Of a stretch of DNA of 64,000 nucleotides, positions 7,515 to 16,444 are shown piece after piece. Where the stretch lies: assembly GCA_023404095.1 (NCBI GenBank), contig JAEYDD010000074.1, positions 155,312 to 219,311 on the forward strand, given 5' to 3'. Positions within the stretch are counted from its first letter, which is position 1. Each line of letters begins with the position of its first letter. The translations under genes were made by a program, and so were the position numbers. The notes below the pieces were generated by a model. The model ran no database searches and was not told where the DNA came from. It worked only from the letters and a program-made list of their open reading frames with translations. Source of the stretch: Pseudomonadota bacterium. GTDB lineage: Bacteria; Pseudomonadota; Alphaproteobacteria; Rhizobiales; Rhizobiaceae.

Positions 7515-9119
7515 CTAGGCGGTAGCTCCCCTCGTCCGTGTCTGATGGATCTCGATCAGGCTCGGACCGTTGCGGGCGCCGGCCGCCTTCAGCGCCGCGC
7601 CGAGATCGGCAACATCGGCAAGGCGTGTGCCCGGGACACCGTAGGCCTTCGCAATATCGAGAAAATCCGGCGCCGACGGCTTCACGCCCTCGGGCTCGAT
7701 CCCTGACTCAACCATGTAGTTCTCGATCTCCTGGTAGCCGTCATTGTTCCAGACGAGGAAGATCACCTTCGCGCCCGCATCCACGGCCGATCCGACCTCG
7801 GCCAGCGAAAACTGGAAGCCACCGTCGCCGGTGAGACAGACGACCGGGCGACCGGGGGCGCCGATTGCCGCACCGATCGCGGCCGGTGGACCATAGCCCA
7901 GGGCGCCGAAGCCGGTGGCAGCATTGAACCAGGACTGGGGGCGGTCCACGTCGAGGTAGAGATTGCCGGCATAGACGGCCTGCGTGGAATCACCCACCAC
8001 GATCGCATCCGGCAAGGCCTTGTAGATCATGCCGAGAACGCCGATCTCGGTGCGGATCTTCGGCGTCTGTTCCTCCCAGGCGGCCTCGCGCGTCGAACGC
8101 GCCCGCTCGGCGCCGCCGCTGCTGCGGGCGGCGACCAGGGGGAGCAGGCCATCGACTGCGGCTTCGACAGTGGAAAGCACGGGCAGATCGGTGCGGGGCT
8201 CGCGGGAGAGCTGCAGGGCATCGATATCGACCCGCACGAAGGACGGCAGCGCCGGAAACGCGCCGTCGACATACATGTCGTAGTCCGTCTGGCCCATCTC
8301 CGTGCCAAGGCCGATGACGAGGTCGGCATCGGCAATCAGCGCGCGTGTCGCCTTAAGGCTTGGGCTTGCCGGAACGCGCAACGGATGGTTTGCGAGCATG
8401 CCGCGGGCATTGGTCGTCAGCACGACGGGCGCGTCGAGCCTTTCCGCCAGCGCCGTGACCGACCGGTCGGCGGACGCCGCCCCGCCGCCACACATCAGTA
8501 CGATGCGCTTTGCGCCGTCACACAGCGCTGCAAACGCCTCGAGCGTCGCCCTGTCGGCGCTCGGGCGCGCCGGACGCGTCGGCTTGAGCGAGATGTCGCC
8601 GGCCGGAAGCGGCATGACGTCCGTCGGGATCTCGATATGCACCGGCCCGGGGCGGGCCGAGCCCATGATCGAAAAGGCGCGCGCGATGACGGATGGAAGA
8701 TCGGCGGGATCGACCAGCGTGTGCGAATAGAGCGCAAAGCTCTTCATCATCGCGGCCTGGTCCGGCAGCTCATGCAGGAGACCGCGCCCGTGTCCGAGGG
8801 AGTTCCTGCGGTTGACGCCGGAAATGACCAGCATCGGCACGGAATCCTGGCGCGCCTGCGCCATGGCCGTGATCGTATTGGTCAGGCCAGGCCCGGTGAT
8901 CACCAGTGCTACGCCGGGCTTTCCGGTCACGCGCCCATAGCCATCCGCCATGAAGCCGGCACCCTGCTCGTGGCGCGGCGTGATGTGGCGGATCTTCGAG
9001 CCGGCAAGGCCACGATAGAGCTCGACGGTATGAACCCCGGGAATGCCGAAGACCACCTCGACGCCATTTGCCTCCAGGAGGTCCACCATCGCCTCTCCGA
9101 CAGTCTTGATCCTCGTCAT
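7515..9119 (-). CDS. aruI: 2-ketoarginine (5-guanidino-2-oxopentanoate) decarboxylase-like ThDP enzyme
   Basis: 534-aa thiamine-diphosphate enzyme of the acetolactate synthase/decarboxylase superfamily. The N-terminal pyrimidine-binding domain (VVFGIPGVHTVELYRGL, HEQGAGFMADGYGR with the catalytic Glu) and the C-terminal ThDP motif (GDGGFQFSLAEVGSAVDAG to WNNDGYQEIENY) are both present. The HTVELYRG and RHITPRHEQGAGF stretches resemble Pseudomonas AruI, which decarboxylates 2-ketoarginine to 4-guanidinobutyraldehyde. The start overlaps the stop of the AruH-like gene by ATGA, so the two are translationally coupled, as expected for a transaminase/decarboxylase pair. Another 2-oxoacid substrate cannot be excluded. 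Confidence 0.82.
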   Translation of the reverse strand: MTRIKTVGEAMVDLLEANGVEVVFGIPGVHTVELYRGLAGSKIRHITPRHEQGAGFMADGYGRVTGKPGVALVITGPGLTNTITAMAQARQDSVPMLVISGVNRRNSLGHGRGLLHELPDQAAMMKSFALYSHTLVDPADLPSVIARAFSIMGSARPGPVHIEIPTDVMPLPAGDISLKPTRPARPSADRATLEAFAALCDGAKRIVLMCGGGAASADRSVTALAERLDAPVVLTTNARGMLANHPLRVPASPSLKATRALIADADLVIGLGTEMGQTDYDMYVDGAFPALPSFVRVDIDALQLSREPRTDLPVLSTVEAAVDGLLPLVAARSSGGAERARSTREAAWEEQTPKIRTEIGVLGMIYKALPDAIVVGDSTQAVYAGNLYLDVDRPQSWFNAATGFGALGYGPPAAIGAAIGAPGRPVVCLTGDGGFQFSLAEVGSAVDAGAKVIFLVWNNDGYQEIENYMVESGIEPEGVKPSAPDFLDIAKAYGVPGTRLADVADLGAALKAAGARNGPSLIEIHQTRTRGATA

Positions 9120-10306
9120 GCGCGCTTTTCCTTCCTGAAGCCCGAGCGGGCGGCCAGCGCGGCCATCCGCCGGCAAGCTTCGTCGATCTTCTCGTCCGGA
9201 ACGGTCAGGCTGATGCGGATGAAGTCGCCAGCCCCCTCGCCGAACGACGATCCCGGCATTACGGCGACCTGCTCCTCGTCGAGCAGCGCCCAGGCGAACG
9301 CCTCGCCGTCCATCCCCGTTCCGGCCACATCGACGACGATGAACATGCCCGCTTCCGGAGGGAGCGGTCTCAGCCCCGGAGCCTCGCCGAGGGCTGTGAC
9401 GATCCGGTCGGCACGCCGCTTGTAGGATGCACGCATCTTTGCCGAGGTATCGATCGGGTTGGTTAGGGCGTATGCCGTCATGTCGGCTATGAAAGGCTGC
9501 ACGCCGAAAAGCATCGTCTCGGAGACGGAAAGCAGGCGGCTGGCAAATTCCGCCGGGCCGACCGCCCAGCCACTTCTGAACCCCGGGGCGGCATGCGACT
9601 TTGAGATGGACGAGCAGACGATCGTCCGCTCCGCCAGCTCCGCATCGTCGAATGGCGAGGCGAAGGCGCCTGAAAAGACCAGTTCCTCGTAAACCTCGTC
9701 GCAGACGATCCAGAGATCGTGCCTGCGGCACACTTCGCCGATCGCAGCAATCTCGCCTGCCGTCAGCACCGCGCCGGTTGGATTGTGCGGTGTGTTGAGC
9801 AGCAGTACGCGGCATTGCGGCGTCACCGCCCGCTCAAGGTCGTCCGCCTGCATGTGAAAGCCGTTTTCCGCGCGCAGCGGCACGGTGACCTGGTCGGCGC
9901 CGGTGGCCCGAATGACGCCTTCATAGGTCGCATAGAGCGGGTCGCCCACCAGGACGGCATCGCCTTTTTCCACCAGCCCGAGCATGACGGCAAAGAGTGC
10001 CGTCTGCGTTCCGGGGAAGCAGAGCACGTTGTCGCTCGTGATATCCGCGCGGCGCTTGGAATATTTCTCGACCAGCGCCTTTACCACCGGCGGTTCGCCG
10101 CGGCCGTTGGAATAGCGGTAGCGGCCGGCATGCATGGCGCGCGTTGCCTCGGTGAGCAGGGCATCGTCCGGGGGCAGGTCGGGCTCGCCGATCGTCAGCT
10201 CGATGATGGGCTCGCCCTTGTCCTTGCGGCGACGCGCCTCGATGTGGATCGCCCACTTTTCGGAACCGAGGCTTGCGAGCCTTTCGGTGATGGATGCGTA
10301 GCGCAT
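9116..10306 (-). CDS. aruH: Arginine:pyruvate transaminase-like class I/II aminotransferase
   Basis: 396-aa fold-type I PLP aminotransferase. Visible motifs are IGEPDLPP, LLNTPHNPTGAVL, CDEVYEELVF and the PLP lysine in SSISKSHAAPGFRSGW. The N-terminus (MRYASITERL with WAIH about residue 18) resembles Pseudomonas AruH, which transfers the amino group of L-arginine to pyruvate, giving 2-ketoarginine and alanine. Its coupling to the AruI-like gene strongly supports that role. It starts 16 bases after the TetR gene in the same operon. Confidence 0.82.
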   Translation of the reverse strand: MRYASITERLASLGSEKWAIHIEARRRKDKGEPIIELTIGEPDLPPDDALLTEATRAMHAGRYRYSNGRGEPPVVKALVEKYSKRRADITSDNVLCFPGTQTALFAVMLGLVEKGDAVLVGDPLYATYEGVIRATGADQVTVPLRAENGFHMQADDLERAVTPQCRVLLLNTPHNPTGAVLTAGEIAAIGEVCRRHDLWIVCDEVYEELVFSGAFASPFDDAELAERTIVCSSISKSHAAPGFRSGWAVGPAEFASRLLSVSETMLFGVQPFIADMTAYALTNPIDTSAKMRASYKRRADRIVTALGEAPGLRPLPPEAGMFIVVDVAGTGMDGEAFAWALLDEEQVAVMPGSSFGEGAGDFIRISLTVPDEKIDEACRRMAALAARSGFRKEKRA

Positions 10307-10322
10307 CGCCGTTCTCCCATTC

Positions 10323-10952
10323 CTATTGCGTTGTCGCCGGCGCCCCGATCGGCAGGCCGATCAGCGCCTCGATCGAAGTCAGAGCGATGGAAACCAGCTC
10401 GCGTTCCTCGAACAGTTCACCGGCAAGGCATCCTTCCAGCCACAGGCCGTCGAGGAGGCCGTTGATGGCGATCGCCAACGACCGGCAGCGCGCGGGATCA
10501 GCCTCCTGCCCCCTGGCCTGCAGGAAATCCGCCAGCAGGCTCTCCAGCGCGTTGCGGAACCCGAGATAGCCCTCGCGGTGAATTGCCGCGAGCTGCGGAT
10601 CGACGCTGACGCGGCTGATGAAAGATGCCCAGAGCGAGAGACTCCGGCCGTTTGCCACCGGCTCGGTGAGGTTTATGACGATGAACGAGCGCAGCCGCTC
10701 CTCCGGGTCGCCCGTCACCCGCTCCGCCTTTTCCGTCAGCCGCGCGATCACCACGCGGTAGGCTTCCTGCAGGATGTGTTCCTTGGAGGCGAAATAATGC
10801 CGGATGAGCCCCGCGGTGACCCCGGCCTTGATTGCGATCTGGCGCACCGTCGCACCCTGCAACCCGCTTTCGGCAATGCAATCCAGCGTCGCCTCGATCA
10901 GGTCATGGCGGCGCTCGCCTTCAGGCGCACGGTGGAAGGTGCGCCGGCTCAT
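10323..10952 (-). CDS. TetR/AcrR family regulator (BetI-like)
   Basis: 209 aa. An N-terminal helix-turn-helix (ATVRQIAIKAGVTAGLIRHYFASKEHIL, about residues 34-61) and a ligand-binding domain like that of BetI. Its ATG overlaps the stop of the upstream hydrolase gene (ATGA), and the aminotransferase follows at 16 bases. This points to autoregulation of the arginine/guanidino locus; the likely operators are in the divergent region at 11828-12067. The inducer is unknown, probably an arginine derivative. Confidence 0.88.
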   Translation of the reverse strand: MSRRTFHRAPEGERRHDLIEATLDCIAESGLQGATVRQIAIKAGVTAGLIRHYFASKEHILQEAYRVVIARLTEKAERVTGDPEERLRSFIVINLTEPVANGRSLSLWASFISRVSVDPQLAAIHREGYLGFRNALESLLADFLQARGQEADPARCRSLAIAINGLLDGLWLEGCLAGELFEERELVSIALTSIEALIGLPIGAPATTQ

Positions 10953-11827
10953 GCCGCGCGCCGCAGGACCGGGCGGGTCAGGCAGGTCGGACCGCCTTCG
11001 CAGGCAATGCAGAGCGCATCGGCCTCGAAGGTCTCCACCACGCAGCCGGCTTCCTCCATCGCCGCCTTCGTCTTGGGGAAGCCAGCGACCATGATCACCT
11101 CGTTCGGCCGCGTCGGCAGAACGTTGAGCGACAGGCCGTTGCTGGCATGAAACTCGTCCGCCGGCGCCTCGATCAGGCGAATGCCGCGCTTCTTCAACAG
11201 TTGGTAGAACGCAGCCGGCAGAAGCGGCGCGAATACGAGCGCCAGGTCGCCCGCAAGCGGGCTCATCACGCTCATCAGGTGCAAGCAGGCCTCCTCGCCC
11301 TGCCAGAGCGGCAGGTCATAGGCGAGCACGGCGACGCCGTGAGGGGCAAGCATCTGCGTCAGCTGGTCGATGCCTTCCTGGTTGGTGCGCACGCCGCGGC
11401 CGACGACCAGCGTCTTTGCGTCCAGCCAGATGCAGTCGCCGCCCTCGACGGTGCCCGGGGACTCGATCCGTCCGAGGATCGGGATCTGGCGTTCGGCATA
11501 GGCCTTCTCGTGCAACTCCGTCTCGTCCACGCGCAACGGCTTGCCCATGCGCAAGAGGATGGCGCCGTGGTCGGACATCAGCGAGGGATCGTGCGTGAAC
11601 ATCGCGTCCGCCAGCCCGTCGCCATTGTCCTCAAGCCAGATGATCTCGGTTCCCGACCGCTCCACCAGACGCGCGAACTCGGCATACTGGCGCACGGCCT
11701 TCTGACCATCGAAGGTCGGGCCGTAGTGCCATTTGGCCGGGTCCGCCGCCGCCAGACTCGGTCCCGGTCGACGCATCATGACACGCAACAGCGGCGCCGA
11801 CATCTCCTGGGAACCGAATGCGGACAT
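10949..11827 (-). CDS. Dimethylargininase / arginine-deiminase-like hydrolase
   Basis: 292 aa, guanidino-group modifying enzyme superfamily (pentein fold, COG1834 type). Visible active-site elements are the acidic TVEGGDCIW motif, a histidine in CLHLMSVMSPL and the C-terminal nucleophile in GGPTCLTRP (Cys282). Relatives hydrolyse dimethylarginine to citrulline and dimethylamine, deiminate arginine, or transfer amidino groups; sequence alone does not choose between them. It is the first gene of the leftward operon. AAAGGAG seven bases before the ATG supports the start. Linkage to arginine transaminase genes argues for a guanidino substrate. Confidence 0.82.
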   Translation of the reverse strand: MSAFGSQEMSAPLLRVMMRRPGPSLAAADPAKWHYGPTFDGQKAVRQYAEFARLVERSGTEIIWLEDNGDGLADAMFTHDPSLMSDHGAILLRMGKPLRVDETELHEKAYAERQIPILGRIESPGTVEGGDCIWLDAKTLVVGRGVRTNQEGIDQLTQMLAPHGVAVLAYDLPLWQGEEACLHLMSVMSPLAGDLALVFAPLLPAAFYQLLKKRGIRLIEAPADEFHASNGLSLNVLPTRPNEVIMVAGFPKTKAAMEEAGCVVETFEADALCIACEGGPTCLTRPVLRRAA

Positions 11828-12067
11828 TTCCTACTCCTTTGTTTCGAAACAGTTTTCCGGCGGGACCGGGCAAAAAGCCGGCGGCAACGTTATTATACAC
11901 TTGAACAACTACGCCACAAGTGCAACGATGGTGTCAATGGAAGGATGCGACGGACACGAAGATGGACGCGCAAACGCAGACCGGCGGAAAGCAGGCTGCG
12001 CAAAAAGAACAGGGGAACATGGCATGTGCCACAAATACGTCTGCCGTGCGTCGGAGATGCCCATCCG
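11828..12067. promoter_or_regulatory. Divergent promoter/operator region of the arginine-type locus
   Basis: 240 bases separating the leftward enzyme operon from the rightward importer operon. On the minus strand CTTGTG (11915-11920), 17 bases and TATAAT (11892-11897) make a near-ideal sigma-70 promoter. An inverted repeat CACTTG (11898-11903) / CAAGTG (11917-11922) brackets its spacer. A perfect 12-base palindrome TGTTTCGAAACA (11840-11851) lies between promoter and ribosome binding site. Either palindrome could bind the TetR regulator. A weaker rightward promoter may share the CTTGAA at 11900-11905. Confidence 0.6.
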
Positions 12068-12841
12068 ATGACGGTTCGCGCCGAGGCTATCGCAGTCGAC
12101 AATCTGCACAAGCGCTTCGGACCGCTGGAGGTCCTAAAAGGGGTTTCCCTGACTGCACATGAAGGCGACGTCATCGCCATTATCGGCGGTTCCGGTTCCG
12201 GCAAATCCACATTTCTACGCTGCATCAACATGCTGGAGCTGCCGAGCGCAGGGACGGTGACGATCCATGGCGAGACGATCGCCATGAAGAAGGACGGTCA
12301 CGGCGGGCTGATCCCGGCGGACCGAAAGCAGGTGCAGCGCATCCGCTCCCGACTTGGCATGGTGTTCCAGAACTTCAATCTCTGGCAGCACATGACGATC
12401 CTACAGAACGTGATCGAGGCTCCCGTGCATGTGCTCGGCGTTCCGAAGGCCGAGGCCGTGGAACGGGCGGAAGCGCTGCTTCGCCGCGTCGGGCTCCACG
12501 AGAAGCGCGATGCCTATCCGGCATTCCTCTCCGGCGGCCAGCAACAGCGCGCGGCGATCGCGCGCGCGCTCGCAGTGCAGCCGCACGTCATGCTCTTCGA
12601 TGAACCGACGTCCGCGCTCGACCCCGAGCTCGTCGGCGAGGTGCTGACGGTCATCGGCGATCTCGCCAACGAGAAGCGGACGATGATCCTCGTCACGCAC
12701 GAGATGAAGTTCGCCCGCAACGTCGCCAACCACATCGTCTTTCTCGCCAACGGCGTGATCGAGGAACAGGGGCCGCCGGAAGAGATATTCGGCGCCCCGA
12801 AGTCGGAGCGGTTGAAGAAGTTCATCAGCTCCATCCACTGA
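12068..12841 (+). CDS. Polar amino acid ABC transporter, ATP-binding protein
   Basis: 257-aa ATPase of the HisP/GlnQ/OccP subfamily. Walker A is GGSGSGKST, the signature is LSGGQQQRAAIARAL, Walker B MLFDEPTSALDPELVGEVL and the switch histidine is in LVTHEMKFA. It begins an importer operon: binding protein 32 bases downstream, then two permeases and an M20 amidohydrolase. The ATG at 12068 fits the family N-terminus and has GGAG 11 bases upstream. Members of this subfamily import arginine, ornithine, histidine, octopine or nopaline. Confidence 0.94.
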   Translation: MTVRAEAIAVDNLHKRFGPLEVLKGVSLTAHEGDVIAIIGGSGSGKSTFLRCINMLELPSAGTVTIHGETIAMKKDGHGGLIPADRKQVQRIRSRLGMVFQNFNLWQHMTILQNVIEAPVHVLGVPKAEAVERAEALLRRVGLHEKRDAYPAFLSGGQQQRAAIARALAVQPHVMLFDEPTSALDPELVGEVLTVIGDLANEKRTMILVTHEMKFARNVANHIVFLANGVIEEQGPPEEIFGAPKSERLKKFISSIH

Positions 12842-12873
12842 AGAATAGCAATAACCAACAGAGGGAAAATCGC

Positions 12874-13656
12874 ATGAAGACCGCACTGAAGACGATCGCA
12901 CTTGCCGCCGTCATCGGCCTTGCCGGCATTTCCGGCGCGATGGCGGAGCAACTCAAGGTCGGGTTCGCCGCCGAGCCCTACCCGCCGTTCGCCGCTCCCG
13001 ACGCATCGGGCAACTGGGAAGGCTGGGAAGTGGACTTCATGAAGGCGCTCTGTGCCGAAGCCAAGCTCGATTGCGTCATCACCCCGGTCGCCTGGGACGG
13101 CATCATTCCGGCGCTCACCACCAAGAAGATCGACATGATCATCGGCTCGATGTCGATCACGGCCGAGCGACTGAAGACGATCGACTTCTCCGACAAGTAC
13201 TACAACACCCCGACCGGCATCATCGGTCCGAAGGGCGAGGACTTCGACGCCACCCCTGAAAAGCTGGCCGGCAAGACCATCGGCGTGCAGGTCGCGACCA
13301 TTCACCAGGCCTATGCGAACAAGTACTTCGGCGAGGCCGGTGCGACGATCAAGGAATACCAGACCCAGGACGAGGCCAACAACGACCTCGCCGCCGGTCG
13401 CCTCGACGCAGTGCAGGCAGACGCCATCGCGCTCGGCGCCTTCCTCGATTCCGACCAGGGCAAGGATTGCTGCGAACTGAAGGGCAACGTGAAGGACGAT
13501 CCCGACATTCTCGGCGCCGGCGTCGGCGTCGGATTGCGCCAGGGCGAGACGGAACTGAAGGAAAAGATCAACGCGGCGATCAAGGCGATCCGCTCCAACG
13601 GCACCTATGACGAATTTTCGAAGAAGTACTTCGACTTCGACATCTACGGCGGCTGA
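12874..13656 (+). CDS. Periplasmic polar amino acid-binding protein (family 3)
   Basis: 260 aa with a signal peptide cleaved after AMA (about residue 24). The mature protein shows the family 3 pattern: LKVGFAAEPYPPF, WEGWEVDFMKALC, WDGIIPALTTKKIDMIIGSMSIT and IDFSDKYYNTP. It delivers ligand to the two permeases that follow. Residues resemble lysine/arginine/ornithine and octopine binders, so a cationic or opine-like ligand is likely but not proven. A GAGGG ribosome binding site precedes the start. Confidence 0.93.
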   Translation: MKTALKTIALAAVIGLAGISGAMAEQLKVGFAAEPYPPFAAPDASGNWEGWEVDFMKALCAEAKLDCVITPVAWDGIIPALTTKKIDMIIGSMSITAERLKTIDFSDKYYNTPTGIIGPKGEDFDATPEKLAGKTIGVQVATIHQAYANKYFGEAGATIKEYQTQDEANNDLAAGRLDAVQADAIALGAFLDSDQGKDCCELKGNVKDDPDILGAGVGVGLRQGETELKEKINAAIKAIRSNGTYDEFSKKYFDFDIYGG

Positions 13657-13720
13657 TCAAGACTGAGCCGGGCTGGCGGCGGTGCCGCCGGCCCTTCCTC
13701 ATCTTAGAAAAGAAGCATCC

Positions 13721-14452
13721 ATGGCTGCCGATACCGCTTCCCTGATCAACTGGAGCCTGCTGGCGCTCGAACCTCCCGGTTGGGGTGGCGTGCTGCTGGC
13801 CGGATTGCTGAACTCGATCAAGATCGCGATCGGCGGCTATTCGCTCGGGCTGATCCTCGGCACGGGCGGCGCCTTCGGCAAGCTCTACGGCGGACCCGTG
13901 CTGAAGGACCTGCTCGAGGTCTATACGACGCTCGTGCGCGCAGTGCCCGAACTCGTGCTGATCCTGCTGCTCTACTATGCGGGAACCGACCTCCTGAACC
14001 AGCTGATGACGGCGATCGGCTACGGCCCCGTCGACATCAGCGGCCTTGCCGCCGGCATTTTCGTCATCGGCATCGTCCAGGGCGCCTATTCGACGGAGGT
14101 GCTGCGTGGGGCGATCAAGGCCGTTCCGGCCGGGCAGATCGAGGCTGCCCGCGCCTTCGGCATGTCGCCCGGCCAGATCATGCGGCGCGTGACCCTGCCG
14201 GCCATGCTGCCGCATGCCATTCCGGGTCTGTCCAATCTCTGGCTGATCTCGACGAAGGACACGGCCCTTCTGGCCGTCGTCGGCTTCAGCGAACTGACGC
14301 TGGTAACGCGGCAGGCCGCCGGCAGCACCAAGGCCTATCTCCTCTTCTTCTGTGCCGCGGGCGCGCTCTACCTGGCGCTGACGCTGGTATCGAACGTCAT
14401 CATCAGGCTCATCGAGGCGCGCGCACGGCGCGGCATGGCGGCCCCGGCATGA
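13721..14452 (+). CDS. Amino acid ABC transporter permease 1 (HisQ/OccQ-like)
   Basis: 243-aa integral membrane permease of the HisQ-type. The EAA loop that contacts the ATPase is GQIEAARAFGMSPGQIMRRV, with the preceding FVIGIVQGAYSTEVLRGAI segment typical of the family. The ATG at 13721 is preferred to one 39 bases upstream because it gives the normal N-terminus. The stop overlaps the second permease start, so the two are co-translated and presumably form a heterodimer. Confidence 0.92.
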   Translation: MAADTASLINWSLLALEPPGWGGVLLAGLLNSIKIAIGGYSLGLILGTGGAFGKLYGGPVLKDLLEVYTTLVRAVPELVLILLLYYAGTDLLNQLMTAIGYGPVDISGLAAGIFVIGIVQGAYSTEVLRGAIKAVPAGQIEAARAFGMSPGQIMRRVTLPAMLPHAIPGLSNLWLISTKDTALLAVVGFSELTLVTRQAAGSTKAYLLFFCAAGALYLALTLVSNVIIRLIEARARRGMAAPA

Positions 14453-15273
14453 TGAGCGATGACAACACCATCGGCGCGATGGCGCTGACCGAGCTGCCCG
14501 ACCGCAAGGGGTTTCTCAAGCCGCACCGCATCATCCTGATGGCGATCGCCGCCGTACTCGTCTTCTGCGCCGCCTGGTTCATGCGCTGGGACTGGTTGCC
14601 GGAATACGGCTGGCGGCTGGGGCAGGGTGTCGGGGTCACGCTCCTGATGCTGTTCAGCACCTGCATCCTCGGCTTCCTCTTCGCCGTGCCGCTGGGTCTG
14701 GTGCAGGTGACCGGGCCTTGGCCGCTGAAGATGCTGGCCCGCGGATTCTGCACGATCATCCGCGGTACGCCGCTGCTGCTGCAGCTCTGGCTTCTCTACT
14801 ACGGGCTTGGCTCGCTCTTCCCGCAGTTTCCGGCGATCCGCCAGTCCTTCCTCTGGCACTATCTGCGCGAAGCCTGGCCCTATGGCGTCGCCGCACTGAC
14901 CATGTCGTTTGCCGCCTATGAGGGCGAGGTGATGAGAGGCGCCTTTGCCGGCGTGCCGGCGGGCGAGCTTGAAGCTGGCCGCGCCTACGGGATGAGCCGT
15001 TGGAAGGTGTTTCGCCGCATCTGGCTGCCCCGCGCCATCCACCGGGCGCTGCCGACGCTGAACGGCGAGACGGTGCTGCAGCTCAAGGCGACGCCGCTCG
15101 TGGCGACGATCACCGTGATCGACGTCTATGCCGTCGTCTCCAAGATCCGCCAGATGACCTACCTGACCTACGAGCCGCTGCTTTTGCTGGCGCTCATCTA
15201 TCTCTGCCTGACCGCCATTCTCGTCGTGGCGTTCCGCGCCCTCGAAAACAAGATCCCCACGCGTGGTGCCTGA
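14449..15273 (+). CDS. Amino acid ABC transporter permease 2 (HisM/OccM-like)
   Basis: 274-aa permease, longer than the usual HisM because of about 45 polar residues before the first helix. The EAA loop is GELEAGRAYGMSRWKVFRRI; IIRGTPLLLQLWLLYYGLG is the typical HisM-type segment. Its first ATG overlaps the stop of permease 1 (ATGA). Together with the ATPase, binding protein and permease 1 it completes a four-component importer of the octopine/nopaline/histidine kind. Confidence 0.92.
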   Translation: MMSDDNTIGAMALTELPDRKGFLKPHRIILMAIAAVLVFCAAWFMRWDWLPEYGWRLGQGVGVTLLMLFSTCILGFLFAVPLGLVQVTGPWPLKMLARGFCTIIRGTPLLLQLWLLYYGLGSLFPQFPAIRQSFLWHYLREAWPYGVAALTMSFAAYEGEVMRGAFAGVPAGELEAGRAYGMSRWKVFRRIWLPRAIHRALPTLNGETVLQLKATPLVATITVIDVYAVVSKIRQMTYLTYEPLLLLALIYLCLTAILVVAFRALENKIPTRGA

Positions 15274-15274
15274 C

Positions 15275-16444
15275 ATGAACGTTCGCGCTTCCCTTACCAA
15301 CGCCATTCCCGAACTGGTCGCCATCCGCCAGGACCTGCACGCCCATCCCGAACTGGGGCTGGAGGAAGTGCGCACATCGGAGGTGATCGCCCGGCATCTG
15401 GAGGCTTACGGCTACAAGGTCAGTCGCGGCCTTGCCAGGACGGGCCTGGTCGCAACCCTGTCCCACGGCACGGGCCGCCGCTCGGTCGGGATCCGTGCGG
15501 ATATCGACGCCCTGCCCATCCTTGAAGAGACGGGCCTTGCCTATGCCAGCAAGACGCCCGGGCTCATGCATGCTTGCGGCCATGACGGGCATACGGCAAT
15601 GCTCCTCGGCGCCGCCCGCGCCATCGCGGAGCGCCGAAACTTCGACGGCACCGTCCATCTGATCTTCCAGCCGGCCGAGGAGAATTTTGGCGGCGCGAAG
15701 ATCATGGTCGAGGAGGGTCTGTTCGATCGTTTCCCGTGCGACGCGGTTTTTGCGCTGCATAATGAGCCGGGGTTGCCCTTCGGCCAGTTCGCCTTTCGCG
15801 ATGGTGCGATCATGGCCGCGGTGGACGAGGCGCGGATCACGCTCAACGGGCGCGGCGGTCATGGCGCGGAGCCGCAGGAGACGGCCGATCCGATCGTGGC
15901 CGGCGCCTCGATCGTGATGGCATTGCAGACCATCGTTTCACGCAACATCCACCCGCTGGATCCGACCGTCGTCACCGTCGGTTCCTTCCATGCCGGCTCG
16001 GCCAGCAACATCATCCCGGAGCGGGCAGAGATCGTCGTCGGCATCCGCTCCTTCGATCCGGCCGTGCGGGACGAACTGGAACGGCGGATACGCCTGATTG
16101 CCGCGCGCCAGGCGGAAAGCTACGAGATGACGGCCACCGTCGACTACCTCCGAAGCTACGACGCCACCATCAATCACACGGCTGAGACGGATCTTCTGCG
16201 GGATATCGCCATTCAATTTGCCGGTCCGGAGAAGGTGGTTGACCTCCCCCGCCCCTTCATGGGCAGCGAAGACTTCGCCTATATGCTGAAGGAGCGCCCG
16301 GGCAGCTACTTCTTCCTCGGCGCGCGCGCATCCGAAAAGGACCGTCCGCTCCACCATCCGGGTTACAATTTCAACGACGATCTGCTGCCGATCGGGGCCG
16401 CTTTCTGGACCGAAGTGGTCGAAAGATATCTCAAACCGGCGTGA
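15275..16444 (+). CDS. M20 family metallo-amidohydrolase (hippurate hydrolase-like)
   Basis: 389 aa, two-zinc hydrolase: RQDLHAHPELGLEE, GIRADIDALPI, MHACGHDGHTAMLL (metal ligands), FQPAEENFGGAKIMVEEGLF and GSEDFAYML. It begins one base after the permease stop (two in-frame GTG codons slightly upstream are less likely starts). Family members cleave N-acyl amino acids, hippurate or auxin conjugates. Placed at the end of an arginine-type importer operon, it probably releases an amino acid from an imported N-acyl or conjugated derivative; this is inference. Confidence 0.9.
   Translation: MNVRASLTNAIPELVAIRQDLHAHPELGLEEVRTSEVIARHLEAYGYKVSRGLARTGLVATLSHGTGRRSVGIRADIDALPILEETGLAYASKTPGLMHACGHDGHTAMLLGAARAIAERRNFDGTVHLIFQPAEENFGGAKIMVEEGLFDRFPCDAVFALHNEPGLPFGQFAFRDGAIMAAVDEARITLNGRGGHGAEPQETADPIVAGASIVMALQTIVSRNIHPLDPTVVTVGSFHAGSASNIIPERAEIVVGIRSFDPAVRDELERRIRLIAARQAESYEMTATVDYLRSYDATINHTAETDLLRDIAIQFAGPEKVVDLPRPFMGSEDFAYMLKERPGSYFFLGARASEKDRPLHHPGYNFNDDLLPIGAAFWTEVVERYLKPA

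Noticed and set aside
10832..12067. Upstream in-frame extension of the ABC ATPase (to 669 codons)
   Set aside because: The extension runs opposite the TetR and hydrolase genes and is not homologous to any ATPase; the normal N-terminus starts at 12068.
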